Shown here: piece after piece, positions 9,432-17,196 of the stretch
Layout of the letters: the number at the start of each line of letters is the position of its first letter
Position numbering within the stretch: the first letter of the stretch is position 1
Assembly (NCBI RefSeq): GCF_029836165.1
Contig: NZ_JAOEBG010000003.1
Coordinates: 62,001 to 126,000, forward strand
Reading direction: 5' to 3'
DNA: 64,000 bases
Source: Pseudomonas sp. GD04091
GTDB taxonomy: Bacteria; Pseudomonadota; Gammaproteobacteria; Pseudomonadales; Pseudomonadaceae
Position numbers and translations under genes: made by a program
Notes under the pieces: generated by a model
What the model saw: only the letters and a program-made list of their open reading frames with translations
The model's database searches: none
What the model was told of the DNA's origin: nothing

Positions 9432-9468
9432 AAAGGCGCCTGGAGCACATGCTCCAGGCGCCTTTTTT
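9432..9468 (+). terminator. Leader terminator (attenuator) before nirB
   Basis: The stem AAAGGCGCCTGGAGC (9432-9446) pairs perfectly with 9451-9465 around the loop ACAT and ends in a run of six T (9463-9468). It sits between promoter and gene, 26 bases before the nirB start, so transcription must read through it. That is the expected target of an antiterminator. Confidence 0.85.
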
Positions 9469-9493
9469 CGTTTTCCGTGAGCGAGGATCGGCT

Positions 9494-12046
9494 ATGCAGG
9501 CAACAGCGAACGAGACACAACGCGCGCGACTGGTCATCGTCGGCAATGGCATGGTCGGCCACCACTGCGTCGAGCAACTGATCGAACGGGGCGCCCTGGC
9601 GCGCTTCGAGCTGCATGTGTTCGGCGAGGAGCGCCAGCGCGCCTATGACCGGGTTCACCTGTCGGAGTATTTCACCGGCAGTTGCGCCGAGACCTTGGCC
9701 CTGTGCGAGCCCGACTACTACGACCGGCACGGCGTGCACCTGCACTTGGGCGAGGCGGTGCTGCAGATCGACCGCGAGCGCCGCGAGGTGGTCACCGCCG
9801 AGGGCCGCTACGGCTACGACCAGTTGATCCTGGCCACCGGCTCCTACCCGTTCGTGCCGGCCATCGAGGGTTCCGCTGGCAGCGCGCGCTTGGTGTATCG
9901 CACCCTCGACGACCTCGACGCAATTCGCGCCGCCGCCAGCGCCGCCCGTCGTGGCGTGGTGGTGGGCGGCGGCCTGCTGGGGCTGGAAGCGGCCAACGCG
10001 CTCAAGTCCCTGGGCCTGGAGGCCCATGTGGTGGAGTTCGCGCCCCGGCTGATGCCGGTGCAACTGGACGGCGAGGGCGGCGCGGCGCTCAAGGCGCAGA
10101 TCGAGGCGCTGGGCGTGGGGGTGCACCTGTCCCGCGCCACCCAGTCGATCAGCCAAGGCGAACGGTATCGCTACCGCATGAACTTCGACGGTGGCGAGCA
10201 TCTGGAGACCGATCTGATCGTGTTTTCCGCCGGTATCCGGCCCCAGGATGCCTTGGGTCGCGCCTGCGACCTGGAGATCGCCGTCCGTGGTGGCGTGCTG
10301 ATCGATGGCCACTGCACGACCAGCGACCCGCGGATCTTCGCCATCGGCGAGTGCGCCTCGTGGAACGGCAGCGTGTTCGGCCTGGTCGCGCCGGGCTATG
10401 CCATGGCACGAAACCTGGCGGCGCGGTTGATGGGTGAGTCCACGGGCGAGTTCGCGGGCGCGGACATGTCGACCAAACTCAAGCTGCTGGGTGTGGATGT
10501 CGGCTCCATCGGCGATGCCCATGGCGTCACCCCAGGCGCGCGCAGCTACCGCTTCATCGACGAGGCCAACGCCGCCTACCGCCGGCTGGTGGTGGATGCC
10601 AGCGGCAAGCGGGTGCTCGGTGCCGTGCTGGTGGGCGACAACAGCTACTACGACACCCTGCTGCAGTACGCGCAGAACGGTATCAAGCTGCCGGCCGACC
10701 CCGCCGCGCTGATCCTGCCGCAAGGCGCGGGCGTGCCGGCCCTGGGGGCTGATGCATTGCCCGCCGGCGCGACCCTCTGCTCGTGCCACAACGTCAGCAA
10801 GGGCGCGGTATGCGCGGCCATCGACAGCGGTTGTGGCGACCTGGCGGCGGTGAAGGCCTGCACCAAGGCCGCCAGCGGCTGTGGCGGCTGCGCGGCGCTG
10901 CTCAAGCAGGTCGTCGAGCACGAACTCGGCGCCCGTGGCGTGACCGTCGACAAGAGCCTGTGCGAACACTTCGCCTACACCCGCCAGGAGCTGTACGCGC
11001 TGGTGCGGGTCGAAGGCATCCGCACCTTCGGCGAACTGCTCGAGCGCCATGGCCAGGGCCATGTCGGCTGCGACATCTGCAAGCCGACGGTGGGCTCGAT
11101 CCTCGCCTCCTGCTGGAACCAGCCGATCATGGACCCGGCCCTGGTGCCGCTGCAGGACACCAACGACACCTTCATGGCCAACATGCAGAAGAACGGCACC
11201 TATTCGGTGGTGCCACGCATCCCCGGAGGCGAGATCACGCCGGACAAGCTGATCGTGATCGGCCAGGTGGCGAAGAAGTACGACCTGTATACCAAGATCA
11301 CCGGCGGCCAGCGCATCGACCTGTTCGGTGCCCAACTGCACGAGCTGCCGCTGATCTGGGGCGAGCTGATCGAGGCGGGCTTCGAGACCGGGCATGCCTA
11401 CGGCAAGTCGACACGCACGGTGAAATCCTGCGTGGGCAGCACCTGGTGCCGCTACGGCGTGCAGGACAGCGTGGCCATGGCCCTGCGCCTGGAGGAGCGC
11501 TACAAGGGACTGCGCGCGCCGCACAAGCTCAAGTTCGCGGTGTCCGGTTGCACCCGCGAATGCGCCGAGGCACAGAGCAAGGACATCGGCGTGATCGCCA
11601 CCGACAAGGGCTGGAACCTGTACGTGTGCGGCAATGGCGGCATGCGCCCGCGCCACGCCGAGCTGTTCGCCACCGACCTGGATGACCAGACCCTGGTGCG
11701 GCTGATCGATCGGGTGCTGATGTTCTACATCCGCACCGCCGACAAGCTGCAGCGCACCTCGGTGTGGCGCGAAGGCCTGGAGGGTGGGCTGGACTACCTC
11801 AAGCAGGTGATCCTCGATGACAGCCTCGGGCTGGCCAGCGAACTGGAAGCGCAGATGCAGCATGTGGTGGAGCGTTATGAATGCGAATGGGCCAACGCCC
11901 TGAAGGACCCGGAAAAGCTCAAGCGCTTCCGCACGTTCGTCAACGATCAGCGCGGCGACCCGGACGTGCACTTCGTCCGCGAGCGCGGCCAGCGTCGCCC
12001 GGCCGCGCCGCTGCAACTGATCCCCACTCACGAGGAGGTGGTGTAA
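9494..12046 (+). CDS. nirB: NAD(P)H-dependent nitrite reductase, large subunit
   Basis: Predicted enzyme of 850 residues reducing nitrite to ammonium in the cytosol. In order: FAD/NAD-binding domain with VIVGNGMVG near the N terminus and a second dinucleotide fold (VVVGGGLLGLEAAN), a BFD-type [2Fe-2S] domain beginning CSCHN (C429, C431), and the sulfite/nitrite reductase half with the sirohaem and [4Fe-4S] ligands C646, C652, C686 and C690 (CVGSTWC and CTREC). The length is typical. The ATG at 9494 follows GAGG after the leader terminator. Its stop overlaps the nirD start (TAATG). Confidence 0.95.
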   Translation: MQATANETQRARLVIVGNGMVGHHCVEQLIERGALARFELHVFGEERQRAYDRVHLSEYFTGSCAETLALCEPDYYDRHGVHLHLGEAVLQIDRERREVVTAEGRYGYDQLILATGSYPFVPAIEGSAGSARLVYRTLDDLDAIRAAASAARRGVVVGGGLLGLEAANALKSLGLEAHVVEFAPRLMPVQLDGEGGAALKAQIEALGVGVHLSRATQSISQGERYRYRMNFDGGEHLETDLIVFSAGIRPQDALGRACDLEIAVRGGVLIDGHCTTSDPRIFAIGECASWNGSVFGLVAPGYAMARNLAARLMGESTGEFAGADMSTKLKLLGVDVGSIGDAHGVTPGARSYRFIDEANAAYRRLVVDASGKRVLGAVLVGDNSYYDTLLQYAQNGIKLPADPAALILPQGAGVPALGADALPAGATLCSCHNVSKGAVCAAIDSGCGDLAAVKACTKAASGCGGCAALLKQVVEHELGARGVTVDKSLCEHFAYTRQELYALVRVEGIRTFGELLERHGQGHVGCDICKPTVGSILASCWNQPIMDPALVPLQDTNDTFMANMQKNGTYSVVPRIPGGEITPDKLIVIGQVAKKYDLYTKITGGQRIDLFGAQLHELPLIWGELIEAGFETGHAYGKSTRTVKSCVGSTWCRYGVQDSVAMALRLEERYKGLRAPHKLKFAVSGCTRECAEAQSKDIGVIATDKGWNLYVCGNGGMRPRHAELFATDLDDQTLVRLIDRVLMFYIRTADKLQRTSVWREGLEGGLDYLKQVILDDSLGLASELEAQMQHVVERYECEWANALKDPEKLKRFRTFVNDQRGDPDVHFVRERGQRRPAAPLQLIPTHEEVV

Positions 12047-12411
12047 TGAACCTGTCCAACCCAGCGGTAACGAGTGAACCCACCTGGCGGGCGGTGTGCC
12101 AGGCCTGTGACCTGGTCGCCGACTCCGGCGTGGTGGTGTGGCACGACGGTGAGCAGGTGGCGCTGTTCTACCTGCCGGGTCAGGGCCGGCAGGTGTATGC
12201 CGTCGGCAACCGTGATCCGCGTTCCGGCGCCAACATCATCGGCCGAGGGCTGGTGGGCGATGTGCAGGGCGCGCTGGTGGTGGCGGCGCCGCTGTACAAG
12301 CAGCATTTCTGCCTGCACAGCGGCGTCTGCCTGGAGGATCCGTCACAGCACCTGCGGGTGTGGCCGGTGCGCCTGACGGATGGCGCGGTTCAACTGGCGG
12401 CCAGCCAATAG
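12046..12411 (+). CDS. nirD: Nitrite reductase small subunit
   Basis: Predicted protein of 121 residues with a Rieske-like fold. As is usual for NirD, the full set of Rieske cluster ligands is not present. It forms the NirBD complex. The ATG shares one base with the nirB stop and has GGAGG just upstream, so the pair is translationally coupled. No siroheme synthase gene follows, unlike some nir operons; the next gene is a LysR regulator. Confidence 0.9.
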   Translation: MNLSNPAVTSEPTWRAVCQACDLVADSGVVVWHDGEQVALFYLPGQGRQVYAVGNRDPRSGANIIGRGLVGDVQGALVVAAPLYKQHFCLHSGVCLEDPSQHLRVWPVRLTDGAVQLAASQ

Positions 12412-12457
12412 AGGCCTGCCTGTTGCAGCCTGGGTTCGCCCGGATACACTGCCGGGC

Positions 12458-13390
12458 ATGAACCTCGATACCCGCATCAAGTTCCGCCACCTGTTGTGCT
12501 TCCTGGAGATTGCCCGGCAGGGCAGCCTGGCCAGGGCCGCCGACGTGCTCGCGATCAGCCAGCCGGCGATCTCCAAGACGCTCAAGGAATTGGAGGACCT
12601 GCTGGAAGCCCGCTTGTTCGAGCGCAGCCATCAGGGCGTCGCCCTGACGCCGGCCGGCACCCGCTTCATGCGTTATGCAGGGCCCAGCGTGCAGGCCCTG
12701 CGCGATGGCGTCGGTAGCGTCCGCGGCGAAGCCCGGGCGCCCTCGCAGGTGCGTATCGGCGTGCTGTCGACGGTCGAAGGGCTGCTGATGCCTGAAGCGC
12801 TGTGCCGTCTGCACCAGCGGCACGAGGCGCTGGTGATCAGCGTGGTGACCGGCGTCAGTGCGCAATTGCTCGGGCAGCTGCACCTGGGCGAGCTGGAACT
12901 GGTGGTCGGGCGCATGACCGACAGCCCGCAGATCCAGGGCCTGTCGTTCGAACATCTGTACAGCGAGTCGATGACCCTGGTGGTGCGCCCCGGGCACCCG
13001 CTGCTGGCGCGCCGGCCGGTCGAACATGGCCAGGTCGGCGACTACCCGCTGGTACTGCCGCCACTGGGAACGACCATTCGCAAGCATGCCGACAGCCTGT
13101 TCGTACAATGCGCGATCCCGCTGCCGACGCAGCGGCTGGAGACGTTGTCGCTGGCCTTGAGCCGACGTTACGTGCTCGGTGGCGACGCGGTATGGGTGGC
13201 GCCGCGTGACGCAGTGTTGATCGACCTGCAGCGCGCAGAGTTGGCCGAACTCGACCTGGGTGTGCGCGAGCCAGGTGGTTCGGTGGGCATCTGCCGCAAC
13301 GCGGCGTTGGCGCAGAGCCTGCCGGCGCAGTGGTTGTGCGAGGTGCTGCGGGAAGTGGCGCAGGCCTATCGGCTGGGCGAGTATCCTTGA
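12458..13390 (+). CDS. pcaQ: LysR-type regulator, PcaQ-like
   Basis: Predicted regulator of 310 residues. The winged HTH occupies residues of about 5-65 (FRHLLCFLEIARQGSLARAA), followed by a substrate-binding-type effector domain with VVRPGHPLL and RYVLGGDAVW. These positions resemble PcaQ of Agrobacterium, the activator of protocatechuate genes. No pca genes lie nearby, so the target is inferred from family only. The start was chosen at 12458 because the family begins there; the open frame upstream overlaps nirD. It could be another LysR protein of the same branch. Confidence 0.7.
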   Translation: MNLDTRIKFRHLLCFLEIARQGSLARAADVLAISQPAISKTLKELEDLLEARLFERSHQGVALTPAGTRFMRYAGPSVQALRDGVGSVRGEARAPSQVRIGVLSTVEGLLMPEALCRLHQRHEALVISVVTGVSAQLLGQLHLGELELVVGRMTDSPQIQGLSFEHLYSESMTLVVRPGHPLLARRPVEHGQVGDYPLVLPPLGTTIRKHADSLFVQCAIPLPTQRLETLSLALSRRYVLGGDAVWVAPRDAVLIDLQRAELAELDLGVREPGGSVGICRNAALAQSLPAQWLCEVLREVAQAYRLGEYP

Positions 13391-13584
13391 GCTGGCGGCG
13401 CGTACGGCTCGCAAGCAACCGACAATACTGGCCAATGGCTGCGAGCCCGGGCATGAACATCCTTTCACCCAGGAACTTCCGGCGCGCGACCCGCTCTTAT
13501 GCCGGTAGCCATTGGTAACGACCGCCTGCTAAGCTCGCGGCTTTACCCTGATTTGCCCTCATGGCGCATGAACAAGGAACTAGC

Positions 13585-14304
13585 ATGAAACAACATCGTT
13601 TGGCGGCTGCGGTTGCCCTGGTTGGCCTGGTCCTCGCAGGTTGCGACGCCCAGACCAGCAGCGTCGAGCTGAAAACGCCAGCACAGAAAGCCTCCTACGG
13701 TATCGGCCTGAACATGGGCAAGAGCCTGGCCCAGGAAGGCATGGACGACCTCGACTCGAAAGCGGTCGCCCAGGGCATCGAGGACGCTGTCGGCAAGAAA
13801 GAGCAGCGCATCAAGGACGAAGAGCTGGTCGAAGCCTTCACCGCCCTGCAGAAGCGTGCCGAAGAGCGCCTGGCCAAGGCCAGTGAAGAGGCTGCCTCTG
13901 CTGGCAAGAAGTTCCTCGAGGAGAACGGCAAGAAACCTGGCGTGATCACCACCGCCTCCGGCCTGCAGTACGAAGTGGTGAAGAAGGCCGACGGCCCGCA
14001 ACCCAAACCGACCGATGTGGTGACCGTTCACTACGAAGGCAAGCTGACCGACGGCAAGGTCTTCGACAGCTCCGTCGAGCGCGGCAGCCCGATCGACCTG
14101 CCAGTGAGCGGCGTGATCCCAGGTTGGGTCGAAGGCCTGCAGCTGATGCACGTCGGCGAGAAGTACAAGCTGTACATCCCAGCTGAACTTGCCTACGGCG
14201 CCCAGAGCCCGAGCCCGCTGATCCCGGCCAATTCGGTGCTGGTGTTCGACCTGGAACTGCTGGGCATCAAGGACCCGGCCAAGGCTGACGCACCGGCGAA
14301 CTGA
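13585..14304 (+). CDS. FKBP-type peptidyl-prolyl isomerase lipoprotein
   Basis: Predicted protein of 239 residues. A lipoprotein signal with lipobox LAGC puts the lipidated Cys at residue 20, followed by Asp at 21. In E. coli that residue favours the inner membrane, but the rule is less sure in Pseudomonas. An FkpA/Mip-type helical dimerisation domain covers about 30-125, and the FKBP domain follows (TASGLQYEVV, VTVHYEGKLTDGKVFDSS, IPGWVEGLQLM, LAYGAQ). It assists proline isomerisation of envelope proteins. The ATG at 13585 has AAGGAAC upstream. A terminator follows at 14324. Confidence 0.92.
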   Translation: MKQHRLAAAVALVGLVLAGCDAQTSSVELKTPAQKASYGIGLNMGKSLAQEGMDDLDSKAVAQGIEDAVGKKEQRIKDEELVEAFTALQKRAEERLAKASEEAASAGKKFLEENGKKPGVITTASGLQYEVVKKADGPQPKPTDVVTVHYEGKLTDGKVFDSSVERGSPIDLPVSGVIPGWVEGLQLMHVGEKYKLYIPAELAYGAQSPSPLIPANSVLVFDLELLGIKDPAKADAPAN

Positions 14305-14323
14305 CGCCAGGCTCCCGCCAGCG

Positions 14324-14345
14324 ACGCCCCGTTTCGACGGGGCGT
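14324..14345 (+). terminator. Hairpin terminator after the FKBP gene
   Basis: The perfect stem ACGCCCCGT/ACGGGGCGT surrounds a TTCG tetraloop and is followed by a T-containing stretch (TGTCGTTT). Confidence 0.75.
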
Positions 14346-14535
14346 TGTCGTTTCTGGGGATTGCTTGACGCGAACTGCCAACCTCATTCACTGTCGCAAG
14401 CAATGCCCTGTCGACAATCGACCGGCAGGTGTCGCAAAACGTTTGCGCGATTGAAACGGTTGTGTAAAAAACGCCCGATCCGTAGTCCGCCCTTGCCTGA
14501 CGGGCACCAGACGGTGCCAAGGCGGCCCTGTTCAC

Positions 14536-14566
14536 AAGGTTATCCACAATTATTGTGGATAACCTT
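14536..14566. promoter_or_regulatory. 31-bp perfect palindrome containing two DnaA-box sequences
   Basis: Arms of 15 bases (14536-14550 and 14552-14566) flank a single T. Each arm contains the strict DnaA box TTATCCACA (14540-14548, and inverted at 14554-14562). The palindrome ends 20 bases before the start of the YkvA-like gene. It could be a DnaA-bound operator, a DnaA titration site or a terminator-like hairpin. Confidence 0.5.
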
Positions 14567-14586
14567 CCTGCTCCTCTGGAGGTCTC

Positions 14587-15027
14587 ATGAGCGCACCTTG
14601 GAATTTCGCCCGTTTCCTGCCCCTGGCCGAGCGCCTGCTCAGCCGTGGCCGACTGCCGGCACTGCTGTTCGCGGTGGCTCGCAAGGGGCCAAAACTGGGC
14701 CAGTTGCGTGAGGACCTGCGCTTGATGCAGGCCCTGTGCCTGGCCTGGTGGCGCGGCGAGTACCGCGCGGTCAGCCCCAAGGCGCTGATCACCATCGTGG
14801 CCGGGCTGCTGTATTTCGTCAGCCCCCTGGATGCCATCCCTGACTGGCTGCTGGGCGTGGGCCTGCTCGACGATATCGCGGTTCTAGGCTGGGTGCTCAA
14901 GACTGTCGCCGACGAGTTGGCCCGCTTCAAGGCCTGGCGCGCCAGCCAGGCGCCGGAGCGCCTGCGGGTGGTCGAGCGCTTGCCTGACAACCCCGAGGCT
15001 TTGCGCCTCGAACGCCCCGGCAGCTGA
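14587..15027 (+). CDS. YkvA/DUF1232-family membrane-associated protein
   Basis: Predicted protein of 146 residues. The DUF1232 core is visible: LYFVSPLDAIPDWLLGVGLLDDIAVLGW appears as a Tyr-Phe-x-SPLDAIPD motif followed by a hydrophobic stretch. The family is found across bacteria and has no assigned biochemical role. Start at ATG 14587 with CTGGAGG upstream. The gene sits alone between the DnaA-box palindrome and the HTH pair. Confidence 0.8.
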   Translation: MSAPWNFARFLPLAERLLSRGRLPALLFAVARKGPKLGQLREDLRLMQALCLAWWRGEYRAVSPKALITIVAGLLYFVSPLDAIPDWLLGVGLLDDIAVLGWVLKTVADELARFKAWRASQAPERLRVVERLPDNPEALRLERPGS

Positions 15028-15071
15028 TTCACGGTGTACCCGCACAGACCCTCGAGGTTGGTAATATAATT

Positions 15072-15088
15072 GGCATAAGCGTTATGCC
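15072..15088. promoter_or_regulatory. Candidate operator before the HTH gene
   Basis: The inverted repeat GGCATAA-GCG-TTATGCC lies directly after a TATAAT box (15065-15070) and 40 bases before the HTH gene. This is a typical position for autoregulation. Confidence 0.5.
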
Positions 15089-15128
15089 TACGGATTACAT
15101 GCCGTGATCCAATGTCGAGGGGGTTGCA

Positions 15129-15473
15129 ATGGGTATTCAGGTCATCAGCCGGGACGGTCAGCCCGAGTACGCAGTCGTGCCCTGGGAGCAGTATCAGGCG
15201 TTGCTGCTGGCCGCGGGCCAGGCACCCGCCGCTGCACCAGCCGCCACCGCCAATGTCGAAAGCAGTCAAGCGCACGCCAGCCTGTCCTCCCTGGACCAGC
15301 TGGCGTCGTTGCGTCAGGCCAAGGGCCTGGCGCCTGAGCAGCTGGCGCGCAGCGTCGGCATCAGCCCGGCCTACCTGGCGATGATCGAGTCGGGCGAGCG
15401 CTGTCCGGACGCGGCGATCCTGCGCAGCCTGGCATGGCACCTGGGCGTGGCTGGCTGGAGCGAGCCGTCATGA
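15129..15473 (+). CDS. XRE-type HTH regulator, antitoxin-like
   Basis: Predicted protein of 114 residues. The N terminus (MGIQVISRDGQPEYAVVPWE) resembles the N terminus of many antitoxins and regulators. An Ala/Pro-rich linker follows, then a Cro/CI-type HTH at about 58-105 (LRQAKGLAPEQLARSVG, PAYLAMIESGER). Its stop overlaps the start of the next gene (ATGA), so the two are co-translated. A palindrome upstream suggests self-regulation. Confidence 0.75.
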   Translation: MGIQVISRDGQPEYAVVPWEQYQALLLAAGQAPAAAPAATANVESSQAHASLSSLDQLASLRQAKGLAPEQLARSVGISPAYLAMIESGERCPDAAILRSLAWHLGVAGWSEPS

Positions 15474-15838
15474 GCCAGGTCAGGATCAGCCGTCAGCATT
15501 GGGAGGGCCTGCTGACCGAGCTCGACCTGGCTCGTCGCCAGCGCCACCTGCTTACCTACCGCGCCTTGCTCGAGCGGCTTCAGCTTCCCAGCCCCGCGAT
15601 GCAGACCCTGACCGCGGCGCTGGAATACCTGGCGGTGCTCGATGCCCGCGCCGAGCAGCCATTGCGCAGCTCGCTGGTGATCAGCCAGGGCGCCAGCCGT
15701 CTGCCGCGGACCGGCTTTTTCGAATGCGTCGAGCGCCTCGGGCGTTTTTCCGGTCCTGTGGACGGTATGGAAGCGGCGTCGTGGCATGCCTCGGAAGTGG
15801 TACGGGTCTTCGAGTACCGCTATCCGGAAGAGGCCTGA
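15470..15838 (+). CDS. Uncharacterised protein paired with the HTH gene
   Basis: Predicted protein of 122 residues, mainly helical, with a conserved-looking segment SLVISQGASRLPRTGFFECV. I do not recognise a family with known function. The ATG at 15470 overlaps the HTH stop by 4 bases. The arrangement resembles a toxin-antitoxin pair, but no RNase or kinase motif is visible. Its last 19 bases overlap the 3' end of the convergent EAL gene. Confidence 0.65.
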   Translation: MSQVRISRQHWEGLLTELDLARRQRHLLTYRALLERLQLPSPAMQTLTAALEYLAVLDARAEQPLRSSLVISQGASRLPRTGFFECVERLGRFSGPVDGMEAASWHASEVVRVFEYRYPEEA

Positions 15839-17088
15839 CAGGTCATTTCAGGCCTTGCAGGGACGGCGTCGCGTGTGCGACCACAGCAGGGTGAGGAGAT
15901 TGGCAGGGTCTTCCATTCGGTGATCAGCCTGAGCACGTCGATGACTCGCCCCAGTCCCTGGTAGCGTCCGCCCTGGGTGATGATGAAGTCTTCATCGATA
16001 CGCTGATGGGCGCGGCGAGTGAGCAGGCGGCTGACCTGTTGCAGTGACTGGCCGCGCTCGACGGCCAGGAAATCCTGGGTCATCAGGCGACTGATGGGCC
16101 CGTGCGCGGGCAGGTCGGTGGTCACTCTATCGGCAAGGTAGTGCCGGCGGACGATACCGCAGGGCTTGTCGTGTTCATCCAGCACGACGAGGGTGTCCAG
16201 GGTGGCCTGGCGGCGAAACGCCTCGAGCACTTGCAGGACAGGCATATCGAGGGGCACGCCGGGTTGCTGGAGGAGCAGGGCGCTCAAGTCGTTGCTGGCT
16301 TCGCTCAGGGCGAAGGCGGCACCGCTCTCCCGGGGCAGCAGGTCCTGGGGATCACGTGCCGGAAACTCCTGGGGCCGCCCCAGTAGGTAACCCTGCACCA
16401 GGTCCACGCCCATGTCGCTCAGCACCGCCAGCTCCTCGGCCAGTTCTATGCCTTCGGCGATCACCTGGGCGCGGGAAGCGCGGGCGATCTGCAGGATCGA
16501 GCCGACGAACTCACGCTTGAGCGGGTCCAGGTGGATGCCATCGATGAAGTGCCGATCGATCTTCACATAGTCCGGGCGCAGCTCCGACCATAGCCGCAGG
16601 CTCGAATAGCCCGCCCCGAGGTCGTCCAGGGCGATGGAAAAGCCCATGTCACGGTAGTGGTGCAGGGCGTTGGACAACAGCTGAAAATCATCGGTGGGCG
16701 TCTGCTCGGTCAGTTCGATGACCACGCGCTCGGGCGGCAGGCCGAGCTGTTCGAGCATCTTCAGCGTGCGCCCGGAAGGGTAGTCGGGTTCGAGCAGGGA
16801 TTCGGGCGAGACGTTGAGAAACAGCTTGCCGTCGAGCTGCTGCTCGTCGAAGCGTCGGCAGGCGGTTTCCCGGCAGAGCGCTTCCAGCTCGCTGAGACGA
16901 CCAGCCTGACGGGCGCTGGCGAACAGGTTCAAGGGCGCATGCAACGGGCTGTTGGAAGGGCCGCGGCTCAAGGCTTCATAGCCGAGAATGCGCCGTTTGG
17001 AGAGGCAGACGATGGGTTGGAACAGGCTGTGGACGCTGCGTTGAGCCAGGATGGCGCTCAAGGCGCTGAGCTGTTCGGTGACGGTCAT
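15820..17088 (-). CDS. EAL-domain c-di-GMP phosphodiesterase with CBS pair
   Basis: Predicted cytosolic protein of 422 residues. The EAL domain covers about 15-255 and all catalytic motifs are present: EALSR from residue 38, FLNVSP, IELTEQ, DDLGAGYS, KIDRHF, AEGIE and QGYLLGRP. It should therefore hydrolyse c-di-GMP. The C-terminal part (about 280-400) contains two CBS motifs that may sense nucleotides. I chose ATG 17088 because AGGAAG lies just upstream and the domain follows; the longer frame runs through the prc terminator. Confidence 0.88.
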   Translation of the reverse strand: MTVTEQLSALSAILAQRSVHSLFQPIVCLSKRRILGYEALSRGPSNSPLHAPLNLFASARQAGRLSELEALCRETACRRFDEQQLDGKLFLNVSPESLLEPDYPSGRTLKMLEQLGLPPERVVIELTEQTPTDDFQLLSNALHHYRDMGFSIALDDLGAGYSSLRLWSELRPDYVKIDRHFIDGIHLDPLKREFVGSILQIARASRAQVIAEGIELAEELAVLSDMGVDLVQGYLLGRPQEFPARDPQDLLPRESGAAFALSEASNDLSALLLQQPGVPLDMPVLQVLEAFRRQATLDTLVVLDEHDKPCGIVRRHYLADRVTTDLPAHGPISRLMTQDFLAVERGQSLQQVSRLLTRRAHQRIDEDFIITQGGRYQGLGRVIDVLRLITEWKTLPISSPCCGRTRDAVPARPEMTCQASSG

Positions 17089-17108
17089 GGACTGCTTCCT
17101 GAATGAAA

Positions 17109-17138
17109 AAGGGCCGGACACTGGCATGTCCGACCCTT
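17109..17138 (-). terminator. Terminator after prc
   Basis: Read on the minus strand, a 12-base stem AAGGGTCGGACA with TGTCCGGCCCTT (one G-T pair) surrounds TGCCAG and is followed by TTT. It separates prc from the EAL gene. Confidence 0.8.
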
Positions 17139-17196
17139 CCATTTCACGACAGTCCGGTGACTGTTTGATGACGGCTCATATTATTCTGCCATTACC

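Noticed and set aside
9389..12031. Minus-strand frame of 880 codons opposite nirB
   Set aside because: A GC-rich shadow of nirB, rich in His, Gln and Ala without any domain.
15129..15838. Calling the HTH pair a proven toxin-antitoxin system
   Set aside because: Only layout supports this; the second protein has no toxin motif.
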